NCBI GenBank assembly: GCA_027627225.1
Contig: CM051034.1
Span: 44,218,548-44,282,547 of the forward strand
Reading direction: 5' to 3'
DNA length: 64,000 nucleotides
DNA from: Congeria kusceri
Lineage: Eukaryota; Mollusca; Bivalvia; Myida; Dreissenidae
In this document: piece by piece, positions 48,106-58,499 of the stretch
Numbering within the stretch: the stretch's first letter is position 1
Layout of the letters: every line of letters begins with the position of its first letter
The notes under the pieces: model-generated
Database searches by the model: none
What the model was told of the DNA's origin: nothing
Seen by the model: the letters and a program-made list of their open reading frames with translations, nothing else
Position numbers and translations under genes: made by a program

Positions 48106-49753
48106 TAGAGCTGCAATGATTCTTTCGATGCTTCAATTAATCGCTTGTGAATGGCCCGAGTCGATTGTTGATACTACGCCAGCCAATTTCGATTGGATTC
48201 TGTTTTATATATTTATAGATGATTTGTCATAAAACTAAAATTACAATTATGGTTTTGTGTACAGCGATTTTTTTTGCCCAATTGGGAAAAGTACCGGTAC
48301 CGGTCCAATTGGGAAAAATTAGCGCGTAAAATCCTGAAACTGGGAAAATTCGCGTCGTGAAATATTCAAATTGGGAATCTTGTGTCTTTTTAATTACTTG
48401 GAACTTAATTACACATACCCATTATAATAATCGTTTACAGGCTTGCCAAAATGACCATTTTGTACTAAAGTTGGTATAAAGAACAAAATCTAATAAAGAA
48501 CAAACAAACTTAAAGTTGTTTTTCAACTTATTGCTACTTGAACATAGCATTTGGTGTATTTTTTCTGGTCAACTGACATACTGAGGAGCCCTACAGCTGA
48601 AACCTGTCTAGAAGTTTTTATATTGACTATTACCCTTGATTTTTTGTCACCTCAACTTCTCAAAAAAACAGGACAGTCCTTTTAAAACTGTTTTAATGTA
48701 TTCATGCTTCCAACAATTGCAAATGATAAAAAATGCACACCACCAGCAGAGATGCATTTACAAGTGTATAAATTAAATCAAGTAAGTATTTTAAATAAAG
48801 ATCTAATTTATAATGCAATATTCAGAACATGAAAATCGCCATCATCATTTCATAAAATGATACAGTAACTTGTCAAGTAATTTACTTGTCAAACATGTCA
48901 AACGACTCAAAGTTGTCAATTATCAAATATCAAAATGCAAGTTAATTTTGTAAATAAATAACAATAAACTTACTGATACATAATGAAAATATGTTTGTCT
49001 GTTTCCATCAATTGATTTACATATCTAAAATCATGCAAAAAAAACAAATTATTTAGTTAAATATTATATCTCGGTCGCAATTTCGGGCACCTGTTTTTTT
49101 TAACTTTCGTTTTCAATTTCACAACTTCCGGTTTATAAACAGATCGACCATGACTTAGTAAAGGCCTCAATTCTTTCTTATGTCTATGGTCTATGATTAC
49201 ATCGCAAACGACCCAATTGACTGAATGCGCTGTTTTATTAAACCCGAATTAATCAAGCTCTAGGTTACACACAACAAATTTATTTCATTTGTTCACTCGC
49301 CGATAGTTCGATTTTGGGACAAAACGGCCGCAACTTTTCTTCGTTTTGGAATTTTTTCGGACGCCAATTGGGAATTTTAGCATTTTTGCTTGATTGGGAA
49401 AGTGCCGTTTACCGGTACTTTATAAAGAAGGAAAAAAATCGCTGGTGTAGATTTGTCGTTAATTGATCATGGCATCATGGCTGAAGTTATTCTGCATTAG
49501 TTTTCTTAATTATTGTCACCATTTTCCAATGTTTATATTTATATTGATATATTTGAAGTACATGCGTTCACATTAACAATACGATGACATTAATAATTAT
49601 TAATATAATATGTCTAATATTGCTAGTCATGACTTCTGAATACGCAAAAATAAGCCTATAGAAAGGCAGAATGAATCAAATAGAAATATTCAACTAAATG
49701 ATCTTTTTGAAATTGAAATCGAATCATGCCATGGCTGAATCTTTGCAGCTCTA
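48106..49753. mobile_element. hAT-like element with exact 8-bp target duplication
   Basis: The element opens TAGAGCTGCAATGATTC and closes with the complement of TAGAGCTGCAAAGATTC. It is flanked on both sides by ACATAGAT (48098-48105 and 49754-49761), which is the expected word of the interrupted 'acatagatac' unit. An 8-bp TSD and TAGAGSTGCAA-type ends are typical of hAT elements. Removing the inner insertion leaves about 0.46 kb with no transposase, so it is non-autonomous. Confidence 0.85.
48262..49444. mobile_element. 1.18-kb hAT-like element nested in the 48106-49753 element
   Basis: Both ends start CAGCGATTTTTTT in inverted orientation. GTGTA flanks the element on each side (48257-48261 and 49445-49449), a 5-bp duplication. 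Just inside the ends, CCAATTGGGAAAA and CCGGTAC words recur. It carries no recognisable transposase ORF. A hAT group with 5-bp target duplications is the likely class, but this is inference. Confidence 0.75.
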
Positions 49754-49799
49754 ACATAGATATTTCAAGACCTCGCTTGGGATTGTGTATGGGGTGGGT

Positions 49800-50837
49800 G
49801 CCCCTTGGGTCAAAACTGGCCACGCCCCGGGGGTTACATGGTTTATATAGAATATATAGCAAAATGACATTTAAAATCTTCTCCTGAAACCGCAAGGCCC
49901 AGAGGTTTCATATTTGGTTTGTAACATCCTTTAGTGATCCTTTACAAAGTTTGTTCAAATTATGCCCCTTGGGTCAAAACGGGCCACGCCCCCGGAGTCA
50001 CATGGTTTATATAGAATGTACAGCAATATGACCTTAAAAATCTTCTCCTCAGAAACCGCAAGGCCCAGAGGTTTCTTATTTGGTATGTAACATCATATAG
50101 TGGTCCTCTACAAAAATTGTTCAAATTATGCCCCAGGGGTCAAAACTGGCCACCCCCAGGGGGCCTTATTGTTTATATAAACTTAAAAAGCAAAATGTCT
50201 TTAAAACTCTTCTCCTGAAACCTCAAGGCCCAGAGGTTTCGTATTTGGTATGTAAGATCCTATAGTGGTCCTCTACAAAGATTGTTCAAATTATGCCCCA
50301 TGGGTCAAAACTGACCACACCCCAGGGGTCACATGGTTTAAATAAACTTGTATAGCAAAATAACTTTAAAATTCTTCTCCCCTGAAACCACGAGGTCTAG
50401 AGGCTTTATATTTGGTATGTATATGTGGTCCTCTACAATATTGTTCAAATTATGTCCCTGGGGTCAAAACTGGTCACATGGTTTATATAGACTTAAATAG
50501 CAAAATGACTTTAAAAATCCTCTCCTCTGAAACGGCAAGGCCCACAGCTTTCCTATATGTAGTACGTAACATTGCATAGTGGACCTGTCCAAAGATTGTT
50601 CAAATTATGCCCCTGGGGTCAAATCTGGCAACACCCCACCTTGTCGTATGGTTTATATAGACTTAAATAGCAGAATGACTTAAAATCTTTACCTGGAACC
50701 GCAAGGCCCAGAGTTTTGTTCAAGATTGTTCAAATTATGCCCCTGGGATAAAAATAAGCCACACCTTGGGGATGCAAATTCTACTTGGGTTACAAGGTCT
50801 CAGGTGAGCTTCCTAGGGCCCTCAGGGCCCTCTTGTT
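49800..50837 (-). repeat. inverted family 'B' units
   Basis: About six units of 150-170 bp carry 'ggtcaaaactggccac' and 'aaggcccagaggttt', the complements of the family 'B' marks. They end in the inverted head CTAGGGCCCTCAGGGCCCTC. There is no tail hairpin, because the other end is joined to family 'J'. Confidence 0.75.
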
Positions 50838-51198
50838 TTGATTGTTTTCAAAGTATGGTAAATTCCATTTCAAGACGAAAACAAATTTGGAATTTTTAGT
50901 AATTAATGTCTTTGATTTATTAAAACTAAAACAAGAACTGTGACAAATCCCTGTGTTTTTTTAATTGGCCAAAACACCACAATTTTCTCGAGGGAAGTTT
51001 TATTACTTCCCGACATTTATACATGTAGTTTCCTTTGTGCAAATGATTTTGAAAACGCGAAAAACCTTTTAGAAAGGTACGCTATTCACCGTTGATTTTA
51101 TTTATTACGTTAATAGCTTTTATGTTTGAATAATAACAATAATAATACACTTATACAGTATGACATTGGAAATTTTACATGTGAATGTAAAAATTTCA

Positions 51199-52067
51199 TT
51201 TTTAGCTAGACTTTTCGAAGAAAAAAAGTCCAGTTATTGTCGTCGCTCTGTCATCTGCGTCAGCGTCTGCGGCTGTGTCTGCGTTAGTTAAGTTTTTGGT
51301 TAAGTTTTTTGTCAAGAGTCCATTTCTCAAAAACTATCAAAGGTATCCATTTGAAACTTCAATAATTGTTCACTATCAAAAGGGTACGCCATTACAATAA
51401 GGCAGGTTACCCTTTGATTTGTACTTCCAGAGTTATCTGCCCTTGGTTGGACTTTCAACTTGGCATATTTTGAAAAAATTTTGGTAAACATTTCTCAATA
51501 ACTATCAAAGACATTAAAATGAAACTTGTTTATGGTGTTGACCCCATTCTGCAGACAAGAGGAGGAACTCTTTTAAGGAGTTTGTTGGAGTTATTACCCT
51601 TTTTTCAACTTGCAATTTTCTTTTAGGTCCAATTTATGAATAACCATATGAGGTATTGACTTGAAACTCAAAGTACTTGATCACAGTGATGAACTTATTT
51701 TGTAGACAAGAGGAGGTAACTCTGTTAAGGATTTTGCTTGAGTTATTGCCCTTTTTTCAACTTAGAATTTTTGCTTAAGTCAGATTACACAATATCTATA
51801 ACAGGTATTGATTTGAAACTCAAAATACTTGATCAAAGTTATGAGCCTGTTCTGTAGACAAGATGAGGTAACTATATCAAGGATTTTGGTGGAGATTTTA
51901 CCTGTTTTCAACTTAGAATTTTTGCTCATGGTCAAATTTCTCAATATTTATAAGAGGTATTGACTTGAAATTTAACATACTTAATAACAGTGACGAACCT
52001 ATTCTATAAACAAAAGCCCAGAGTTTTATCAAATACGAGAACAGCACGTTTAGGCGGTGCTCTTGTT
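51199..52067 (-). mobile_element. tandem-unit element, family 'K', minus orientation
   Basis: The plus strand starts TTTTTAGCTAGACTTTTCGA, close to the start of family 'J', and ends GGCGGTGCTCTTGTT, the complement of an AACAAGAGCACC head. About five units of 150-160 bp carry 'gtagacaagaggaggtaact' and 'ttgacttgaaactcaaa'. J and K share a terminus but not their units. Confidence 0.7.
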
Positions 52068-52356
52068 TAAATGTTACGTTTGTCAAAATTTAGTCCCCAA
52101 TTGCCGTGTACCCTCTGTAAAATGATTGCGCTGCAATGTGTCTATTAGAACAAATACGGTATGTCACCGGATAGTGACAGCACTTATTTCTTTTATTTCT
52201 AAATTTGGATTATATCCCCTTCCAATGGACCCAGCCACACTCCCAACAACTAAAAAAACTTAGAAAACAATGTAAACTGTATCTTAGAAGTAAATTTATT
52301 TTTGTTACAGACAGATTTGGTCTACTGATGTCGGCTAGTCTACACAAGCACCCATC

Positions 52357-52696
52357 TACACATCCTGGTGGACATTTTGCCCATTGCAAGTACACATCCT
52401 GGTGGACATTTTGCCCATTGCAAGTACACATCCTGGTGGACATTTTGCCCATTGCAAGTACACATCCTGGTGGACATTTTGCCCATTGCAAGTACACATC
52501 CTGGTGGACATTTTGCCCATTGCAAGTACACATCCTGGTGGACATTTTGCCCATTGCAAGTACACATCCTGGTGGACATTCTGCCCATTGCAAGTACACA
52601 TCCTGGTGGACATTTTGCCCATTGCAAGTACACATCCTGGTGGACATTTTGCCCATTGCAAGTACACATCCTGGTGGACATTCTGCCCATTCCAAA
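52357..52696. repeat. 34-bp tandem array, ten copies
   Basis: Starts run from 52357 to 52663 at exactly 34-bp steps: 'tacacatcctggtggacatt' plus 'ttgcccattgcaag'. Copies are identical except that copies 7 and 10 read TTCTGCCC for TTTTGCCC and the last ends CATTCCAAA. Overlapping ORFs on both strands are artefacts of a stop-free unit whose length is not a multiple of 3. Confidence 0.95.
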
Positions 52697-52840
52697 TAGA
52701 TCAACCTGTACTAATCTTGTGGAAATGTTTGTCTATTCCACATCTATACATGTTTGCGGACATTTTGCCCAGACCGCATCTACATGTTTGGTGGACAACT
52801 TGACCAGCCCACATCTACATGTTCTGGTTAGCTGGCATTG
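52697..52840. repeat. diverged copies flanking the 34-bp array
   Basis: Three looser units ('ccacatctatacatgtttgc', 'ccgcatctacatgtttggtg', 'cccacatctacatgttctgg') continue the array at similar spacing. They resemble the CATCTACATG units of the exon-like segments at 39972 and 40911. Confidence 0.55.
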
Positions 52841-54590
52841 CCAAGGTTTGGTAGATACTAAGATGCTTCACACATGGTGTGATCCATGGACATTCTTGGA
52901 TAGATTTATAGATTTATGTATATTTTTGTTATGTTCTTGACACATGCCTTAAGGTAATGACAAAGTACATTTGGAAATTTTAATACAGCAAGTGCAAAAG
53001 TTAAGCTTTTTAATACAGTGTAGCGTTTCTGTTAAGTGACTTGAGAATTGTAATGCAAAGACTGCTGTTTTGACTACAATATGCATATTTAGGTCTCATA
53101 GTGGCTAAATTTTTTTGGCCAATTTACATACTGTGTACCATGATTGGTAGCAATGTTGTTGCTAAATAGAACTTTATATATTTTTTAATTTTCTACATTA
53201 TGTTTGGCATATTTTAAGAAGAAGCAAACAGTATACAAAGCTCAATCAATATTTCGTTTGTATGACCCCATAACCTTTCAGTGAAAATACCCAAATGTCA
53301 ATGTGTACTTTATGGTTAATTGATGATTAATGTGCATCTTCAGGTTTTGTAATTGGCATTTTACCAATGAAGGGTCAGGAAAATACAGTCTGTTGAAAAT
53401 AGTATCTGTGATTGTTTAATGGTAAGTTTGTATTTAACGTTTTTAAGAAACAGTAGAAGGAAAATATGAGGGTCCTTTTAACTGGTATTGTAAAAATTAC
53501 ATATTGGTACTATACAAATTGAAGCTAAGAATAAAATTAATCTTTCAGCTAAGAACAGCTGATCGACAGATATTTTGCTTATTCCTAAATGATAGATGTT
53601 CGTTCTGTTCTAGGATAATAAGTTATTTCAGATTGTTGATGATAGATGTAAATGTTGGTAGGTTGGTCATTCATTAGACCATGTTCGTTTCTTTTGTCTA
53701 AGGCCAATAGTTTTCATCTGATGTTCACCAAACTTGATGAAAATGTGTAAAAATGTTTGTTCTCATAATAACTCAGCCAAATTTGATGATCAACCAAATC
53801 AACCCAACAACTGTGGAGTTATGGCCCTTTATTTATTTTAAATTAACTTTTTTGCTGTTTCCGCTTTCCAACGGTTGACACCATCTGGATATTTCAAAGA
53901 CCTTACAAACAGCTGTTGTTTCTAATGAATACACTACTAGGTCAGATCCAAAGCATAATCATGTGCTCTCAGACTGCTCATAACTAAACAGATGCCACAG
54001 AATTCATCATCATTATCATACTTGTAGTGGTGTGGGGTGGAGGCGCATGGTACACAAAGTCCATTTGATATTTTTCCCATTTTATTAGATGGAAAGACCT
54101 CTACAAATAAGAACAATGTTACAAACAAAACACAACAGACTACAAAATGTACATTACAAATTGAAATGCAATTAATGTCAAATAATACAAATTTTGAATA
54201 AAGAAAATAATAATAAAACTCACCAGGTTGGAATAACAATGATGTTCAAAATGCGTGAGACTTGCGTCCACTCAGTGCTGTGGCCCATATGCAAGCATGG
54301 TTAGTAAAATTTACATTAAATGAATAGCTTTAACTATCCTAACTAATGAAAATCTTGCATCGGACAAATCCATAGAAACGATTGGACATAACAAGTATTT
54401 CATCACAATACACGGATGGATGCTCACTGGGCAGGAAACTAAATTTTGACTAAGTAAATGGACTTATACAAAACAAGCGACATAATAAAAATGACCTGTA
54501 CTACATACTAATTGAGGATCAGCAGTATATGCTTAATTCAAAATAATATGTTCTGTTCTGATCATTAACGGTTACTTTTAATGAACGTGC
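52841..54590. other. gene-free or intron-like stretch with weak minus-strand exon signals
   Basis: No firm gene. On the minus strand, an acceptor-like TTCTTATTTGTAG precedes a roughly 150-bp open segment (53937-54102). A donor-like CCAACCTG|GTGAGT lies at about 54226. These are the best splice-like signals in the area, but no family is recognised. Confidence 0.25.
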
Positions 54591-54594
54591 AGGT

Positions 54595-54876
54595 GTATGG
54601 GCTCCCTTTCCGACAGCAGGCTAGCTGCACACATGGCAGATCTCACACTAGATCTCCAACTGCTCAGTCATGAGGGTCAATGGCCTAAAGCCTCCATTCC
54701 CTATGATCTCGCTCTACTTACTCCCTCCACAACATCTTTGGCCGCCCAGGCCCACCGTTTCCAGACACTTGTAAGTTCCAGCTGCATTTGACAGCACTGC
54801 TGGAGCGTTTCACATGACCATAGCAGCAGAGCCTGCTCTCCTTTAGAATGCGGTCAAGGTCCTTGAAGCCAAGTTG
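54595..54876 (-). pseudogene. decayed C-terminal end of a non-LTR reverse transcriptase ORF
   Basis: On the minus strand from 54876 the frame reads LGFKDLDRILKESRLCCYGH, followed by VKRSS, then a GPGRPKMLWRE block and a stop at 54718-54720. The same frame continues with ERDHREWRL, a stop, AIDPHD and a stop. A shifted frame then gives VRSAMCAASL. This order (RLRWYGHV-like, GRGRPK-like, W-R, DR-W, RSAMRAAS-like) is the familiar tail of invertebrate LINE-type endonuclease/reverse transcriptase proteins, encoded just before the 3' end. At least three in-frame stops and one frameshift show that it is dead. The catalytic RT domain is not present. The 54597-54791 plus-strand ORF is its shadow. Confidence 0.8.
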
Positions 54877-55260
54877 TTACAGTAGTTAATTTGATTGGAC
54901 ACTGTTTGCGTTCTCTGGCTTGCTGTTGCCTATCTGTCTGATCATGGCTCTGTCATTAGATGCAGGTGCTGGAGGTTTGGCTTGGTTACTTGTCATATCT
55001 CGCTGGCGTGAAGCATTGCGCTTCACACACAGGTACTGTACACATGGCTGCTTGTCATGTAGAAGAGGTGGCTTGAGAGACTTGACATAATGAGAGGAAT
55101 GGTAGCAGCTTCTTCAACTTCTTCCAGATGGTTGGTACTCGTGTTGGGTTGCAAACTTAAGCCACCAGCTACCGAGAGCATCCCCTGTTTCATCACACTG
55201 CTTGATGATGCCTTTTTGTTGTTGTGTTTTCGTTTTCCACTTAGAACAGATAACATTTAA
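54877..55260 (-). other. unrecognised minus-strand open segments upstream of the RT remnant
   Basis: An ORF from 55256 to 55023 (77 codons, Ser/Lys/Asn-rich start) is followed in another frame by an open segment to about 54886 with Gln/Ala/Pro-rich sequence. It may be more of the same retroelement or host exons; no domain is recognised. Confidence 0.2.
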
Positions 55261-55466
55261 AACAAAATTAGAAAAAAATTAAATCTCCACATACAGTTCT
55301 ATCAAAAATTGCACAGAAATGTTCCTTTGAGGTTCAAACGTCTGTTGCACTAGATGGCCTTTATGGCTAGTTAAGGTTCTTTAACCATTTGCCCCTACTT
55401 GAGCCAGTGGAGCAATACAGGTCCTTGTTTGTTTTTCAGACATTTGTCAAGTTGTAATCAGTCTTT

Positions 55467-55860
55467 TTTATGCCCCCGCCATTCAAAGAATGGTGAAGGG
55501 ACATTAAGGGTTACCCCTGTCCGTGCGTGCCTCCGTGTGTGCATCCGTCCATCAACAAAATTCCGTGTGCGGTCAATTACTCTTGTCATTTTTTGAAATT
55601 GTGAAAAACTTGGCAAAAATATTTATCATCATGAGACAATGTGTCGGGCACAAGACCCAGGTCTGTGCCTTCAAGGTCAAGGTAACACTCACAGGTTAAA
55701 ATGGGATCTTTTTCGTGTCAAGTTAATAACGCTGTAATTTCTGGATGTATTTTGAAATTACCTGGTAGAAATGTTGACCAACATGAGGTGTATTTTCATG
55801 CTCAAGACCCAGGTCTGTAGCTTCGAGGTCAAGGTCACACTTTACGAATAGTTGAATTCA
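55467..55860 (+). mobile_element. tandem-unit repeat with TATGCCCCC head
   Basis: The start TTTTTTATGCCCCCGCCATT is followed by a GTCCGTGCGTGCCTCCGTG word. Two units about 150 bp apart each carry 'agacccaggtctgt' and 'caaggtcaaggt'. The head type recurs at 59176, 62027 and 62944. Flanking GCCAGTGGAGC-ATACAGG words (55402 and 56070) resemble the inverted start of another element. Confidence 0.45.
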
Positions 55861-56133
55861 TTACAACGTTACTAAATATACTCGCTTGTAATGAAGATTT
55901 AACTGTTAATACATGTTTGCGACCAGTCCGAATCAGTGGGGGGCATTCTTGTCGTATGGACATATTTTTAGTCTCATTTGCTTTCATATGTTCATTTTTT
56001 TGTGCCTTCACAACTGTGTTATATATAGCATATCAGGGTCCTTTCACTTCTGACACTTCTTACTTAATAAGCCAGTGGAGCGATACAGGCACTCTTGTGC
56101 CTATTGTCTGTATTTTAAGCACAAATTATTGAA

Positions 56134-57173
56134 CGTGTTCCTTTCCATTTCCATCCATTGTCTTCCCTTGACCTAGCGCATTCATAACTAAACATTGTTC
56201 TTGTTCCTTCCATTTCCATCCCTTGTCTTCCCTTGACCTAGCGCATTCATAACTAAACATTGTTCTTGTTCCTTCCATTTCCATCCCTTGTCTTCCCTTG
56301 ACCTAGCGCATTCATAACTAAACATTGTTCTTGTTCCTTCCATTTCCATCCATTGTCTTCCCTTGACCTAGCGCATTCATAACTAAACATTGTTCTTGTT
56401 CCTTCCATTTCCATCCATTGTCTTCCCTTGACCTAGCGCATTCATAACTAAACATTGTTCTTGTTCCTTCCATTTCCATCCATTGTCTTCCCTTGACCTA
56501 GCGCATTCATAACTAAACATTGTTCTTGTTCCTTCCATTTCCATCCCTTGTCTTCCCTTGACCTAGCGCATTCATAACTAAACATTGTTCTTGTTCCTTC
56601 CATTTCCATCCATTGTCTTCCCTCGACCTAGCGCATTCATAACTAAACATTGTTCTTGTTCCTTCCATTTCCATCCATTGTCTTCCCTTGACCTAGCGTA
56701 TTCATAACTAAACATTGTTCTTGTTCCTTCCATTTCCATCCATTGTCTTCCCTTGACCTAGCGCATTCGTAACTAAACATTGTTCTTGTTCATTCCATTT
56801 CCATCCATTGTCTTCCCTTGACCTAGCGCATTCATAACTAAACATTGTTCTTGTTCCTTCCATTTCCATCCATTGTCTTCCCTTGACCTAGCGTATTCAT
56901 AACTAAACATTGTTCTTGTTCCTTCCATTTCCATCCATTGTCTTCCCTTGACCTAGCGCATTCATAACTAAACATGGTTCTTGTTCCTTCCATTTCCATC
57001 CATTGTCTTCCCTTGACCTAGCGCATTCATAACTAAACATTGTTCTTGTTCCTTCCATTTCCATCCATTGTCTTCCCTTGACCTACCGCATTCATAACTA
57101 AACATTGTTCTTGTTCCTTCCATTTCCATCCATTGTCTTCCCTTGACCTAGCGCATTCATAACTAAACATTGT
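56134..57173. repeat. 65-bp satellite, sixteen copies
   Basis: Units repeat every 65 bp: 'ttcttgttccttccatttcc', 'atccattgtcttcccttgac', 'ctagcgcattcataactaaa', 'cattg'. Copies differ by isolated substitutions only (CATCC/CCTT, GCGC/GCGT). The array ends cleanly at 57173. Stops in the unit prevent long ORFs. Confidence 0.95.
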
Positions 57174-58499
57174 TTTACTGAAGCCTGTTATTCAATAAAA
57201 AGACAACACTTGCCAAACATGAATACATATTATCTACCAAAATGTATATTAAATGTTGAACTTGAATTACAAAAATAGACAGAACACTGTTGAACAAGAA
57301 TGTATATGTTGCTGCTTTGTACTTGCAATAGTTACACTGCTGTGCATTCCTCACTCAAAATTAATTTGCATGAGTAGATGCTATTTTGGTTTTGTTCAGG
57401 ACTTCTTCTTACATCCGTCTGCATACTTTGTTGTTCCCATTATATATACTCTTACATTATGTTGTCAAGATAATGGTCTTTGCTTACAACTACCTACTTC
57501 TTTGTAAGTAGTCTATTTTCAATAATATACCCCATATTAAAATACTTTAAATAATGCAGTGGCCTGTCCTCTGACAGCTTGTGTTATTGATTTCATATCA
57601 GTTACATGTTTGGTTTATGCTTTGCTCACAGAATCCTCATACCTAAGAAATACTGTTTGACAACAATATGCAAGGCTATTCCTCGACTGGGTATCAACAA
57701 TATGCAGGCTATTCCTCGACTGGGTATCAACAATATGCAGGCTATTCCTTGACTGGGTATCAACAATATGCAGGCTTTTCCTCGACTGGTATCTTGTAGT
57801 GATACAATTTCAGGGGATCATTAGTATGACAATCACATGCAACCTATATACACATATAGTATTTTACTATATATGCCTTGTGTGCAGTATAGTACCAATA
57901 CTTCCATTTGATTAATTCTTCGTAATGTAGTAAGTATGCATCAAAGACATGCAAGGCAAGCAATTATAACACATCATATACATTAAAAGAATGCATTCAT
58001 ACATAATGAATAATGGGCATAATATTGTTCAGTTCCTATTTATGTTATACATATATTATACATGAGTAAACAAGCTTATTTTTGCAACATTTTTGATATA
58101 TTTTTTCTTTCCTTTCTTGGTATGTGGTAGCTCTGCTCAGGTGATGGTCTTCTGTCAACAACTTGGTCCTTGTGTGGCAAAAACATCTTTTTTTCTGCCC
58201 ATTCTTGAGAAAACTTTCTCACATTATTTTTCATTTTATCATTAACATCCTTTCACAGTTTGATCTGACCATGATAATATGGACCATAATATAATGGGTC
58301 ATATCAAACCAGTTCCCCTTGTTGTGAAAGAAATGCAAGGCCTTCAGTGCTTGATGTATACTTTTCTATCCGTGTCTATCAAGCTTGCAAAAGGGTTGTG
58401 TATCTGTCAGTTTCATACCCCTATCTAATAACAAAATGTTTCTTCAAAAATGTGGATAACAACTGCACAATATACTATTGTAATCAATCGTGTATATTT
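57174..58499. other. AT-rich gene-free stretch
   Basis: Apart from the 33-bp array at 57661-57790, I see nothing. The ORF at 57253-57507 is AT-driven with no motif. Confidence 0.4.
57661..57790. repeat. 33-bp tandem repeat, four copies
   Basis: 'caacaatatgcaggctattc' plus 'ctcgactgggtat' starts at 57661, 57695, 57728 and 57761. The first copy has one extra base. Confidence 0.9.

Larger units (their letters stand above)
46700..50837 (-). mobile_element. composite tandem-unit element with three hAT-like insertions
   Basis: Family 'J' units near 46790, 46930, 47970 and 49765 are separated by two foreign insertions (47063-47953 and 48106-49753, the latter carrying a third). At 49799 the unit stops after 'ggggtgggtg' and changes without a gap into inverted family 'B' units. 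These run to AGGGCCCTCTTGTT at 50837, the complement of the AACAAGAGGGCC head. The whole is therefore a chimera of two families sharing one terminus. Confidence 0.65.

Noticed and set aside
52205..52940. ORFs of 100-190 codons on both strands
   Set aside because: They are produced by the 34-bp array, whose unit lacks stops and is not a multiple of 3.
54597..54791. 64-codon plus-strand ORF
   Set aside because: It is antisense to the reverse-transcriptase remnant, which explains the sequence better.
56134..57173. Regular repeats resembling a CRISPR array
   Set aside because: The whole 65-bp unit is repeated with no unique spacers, there are no cas genes, and the DNA is eukaryotic in character.
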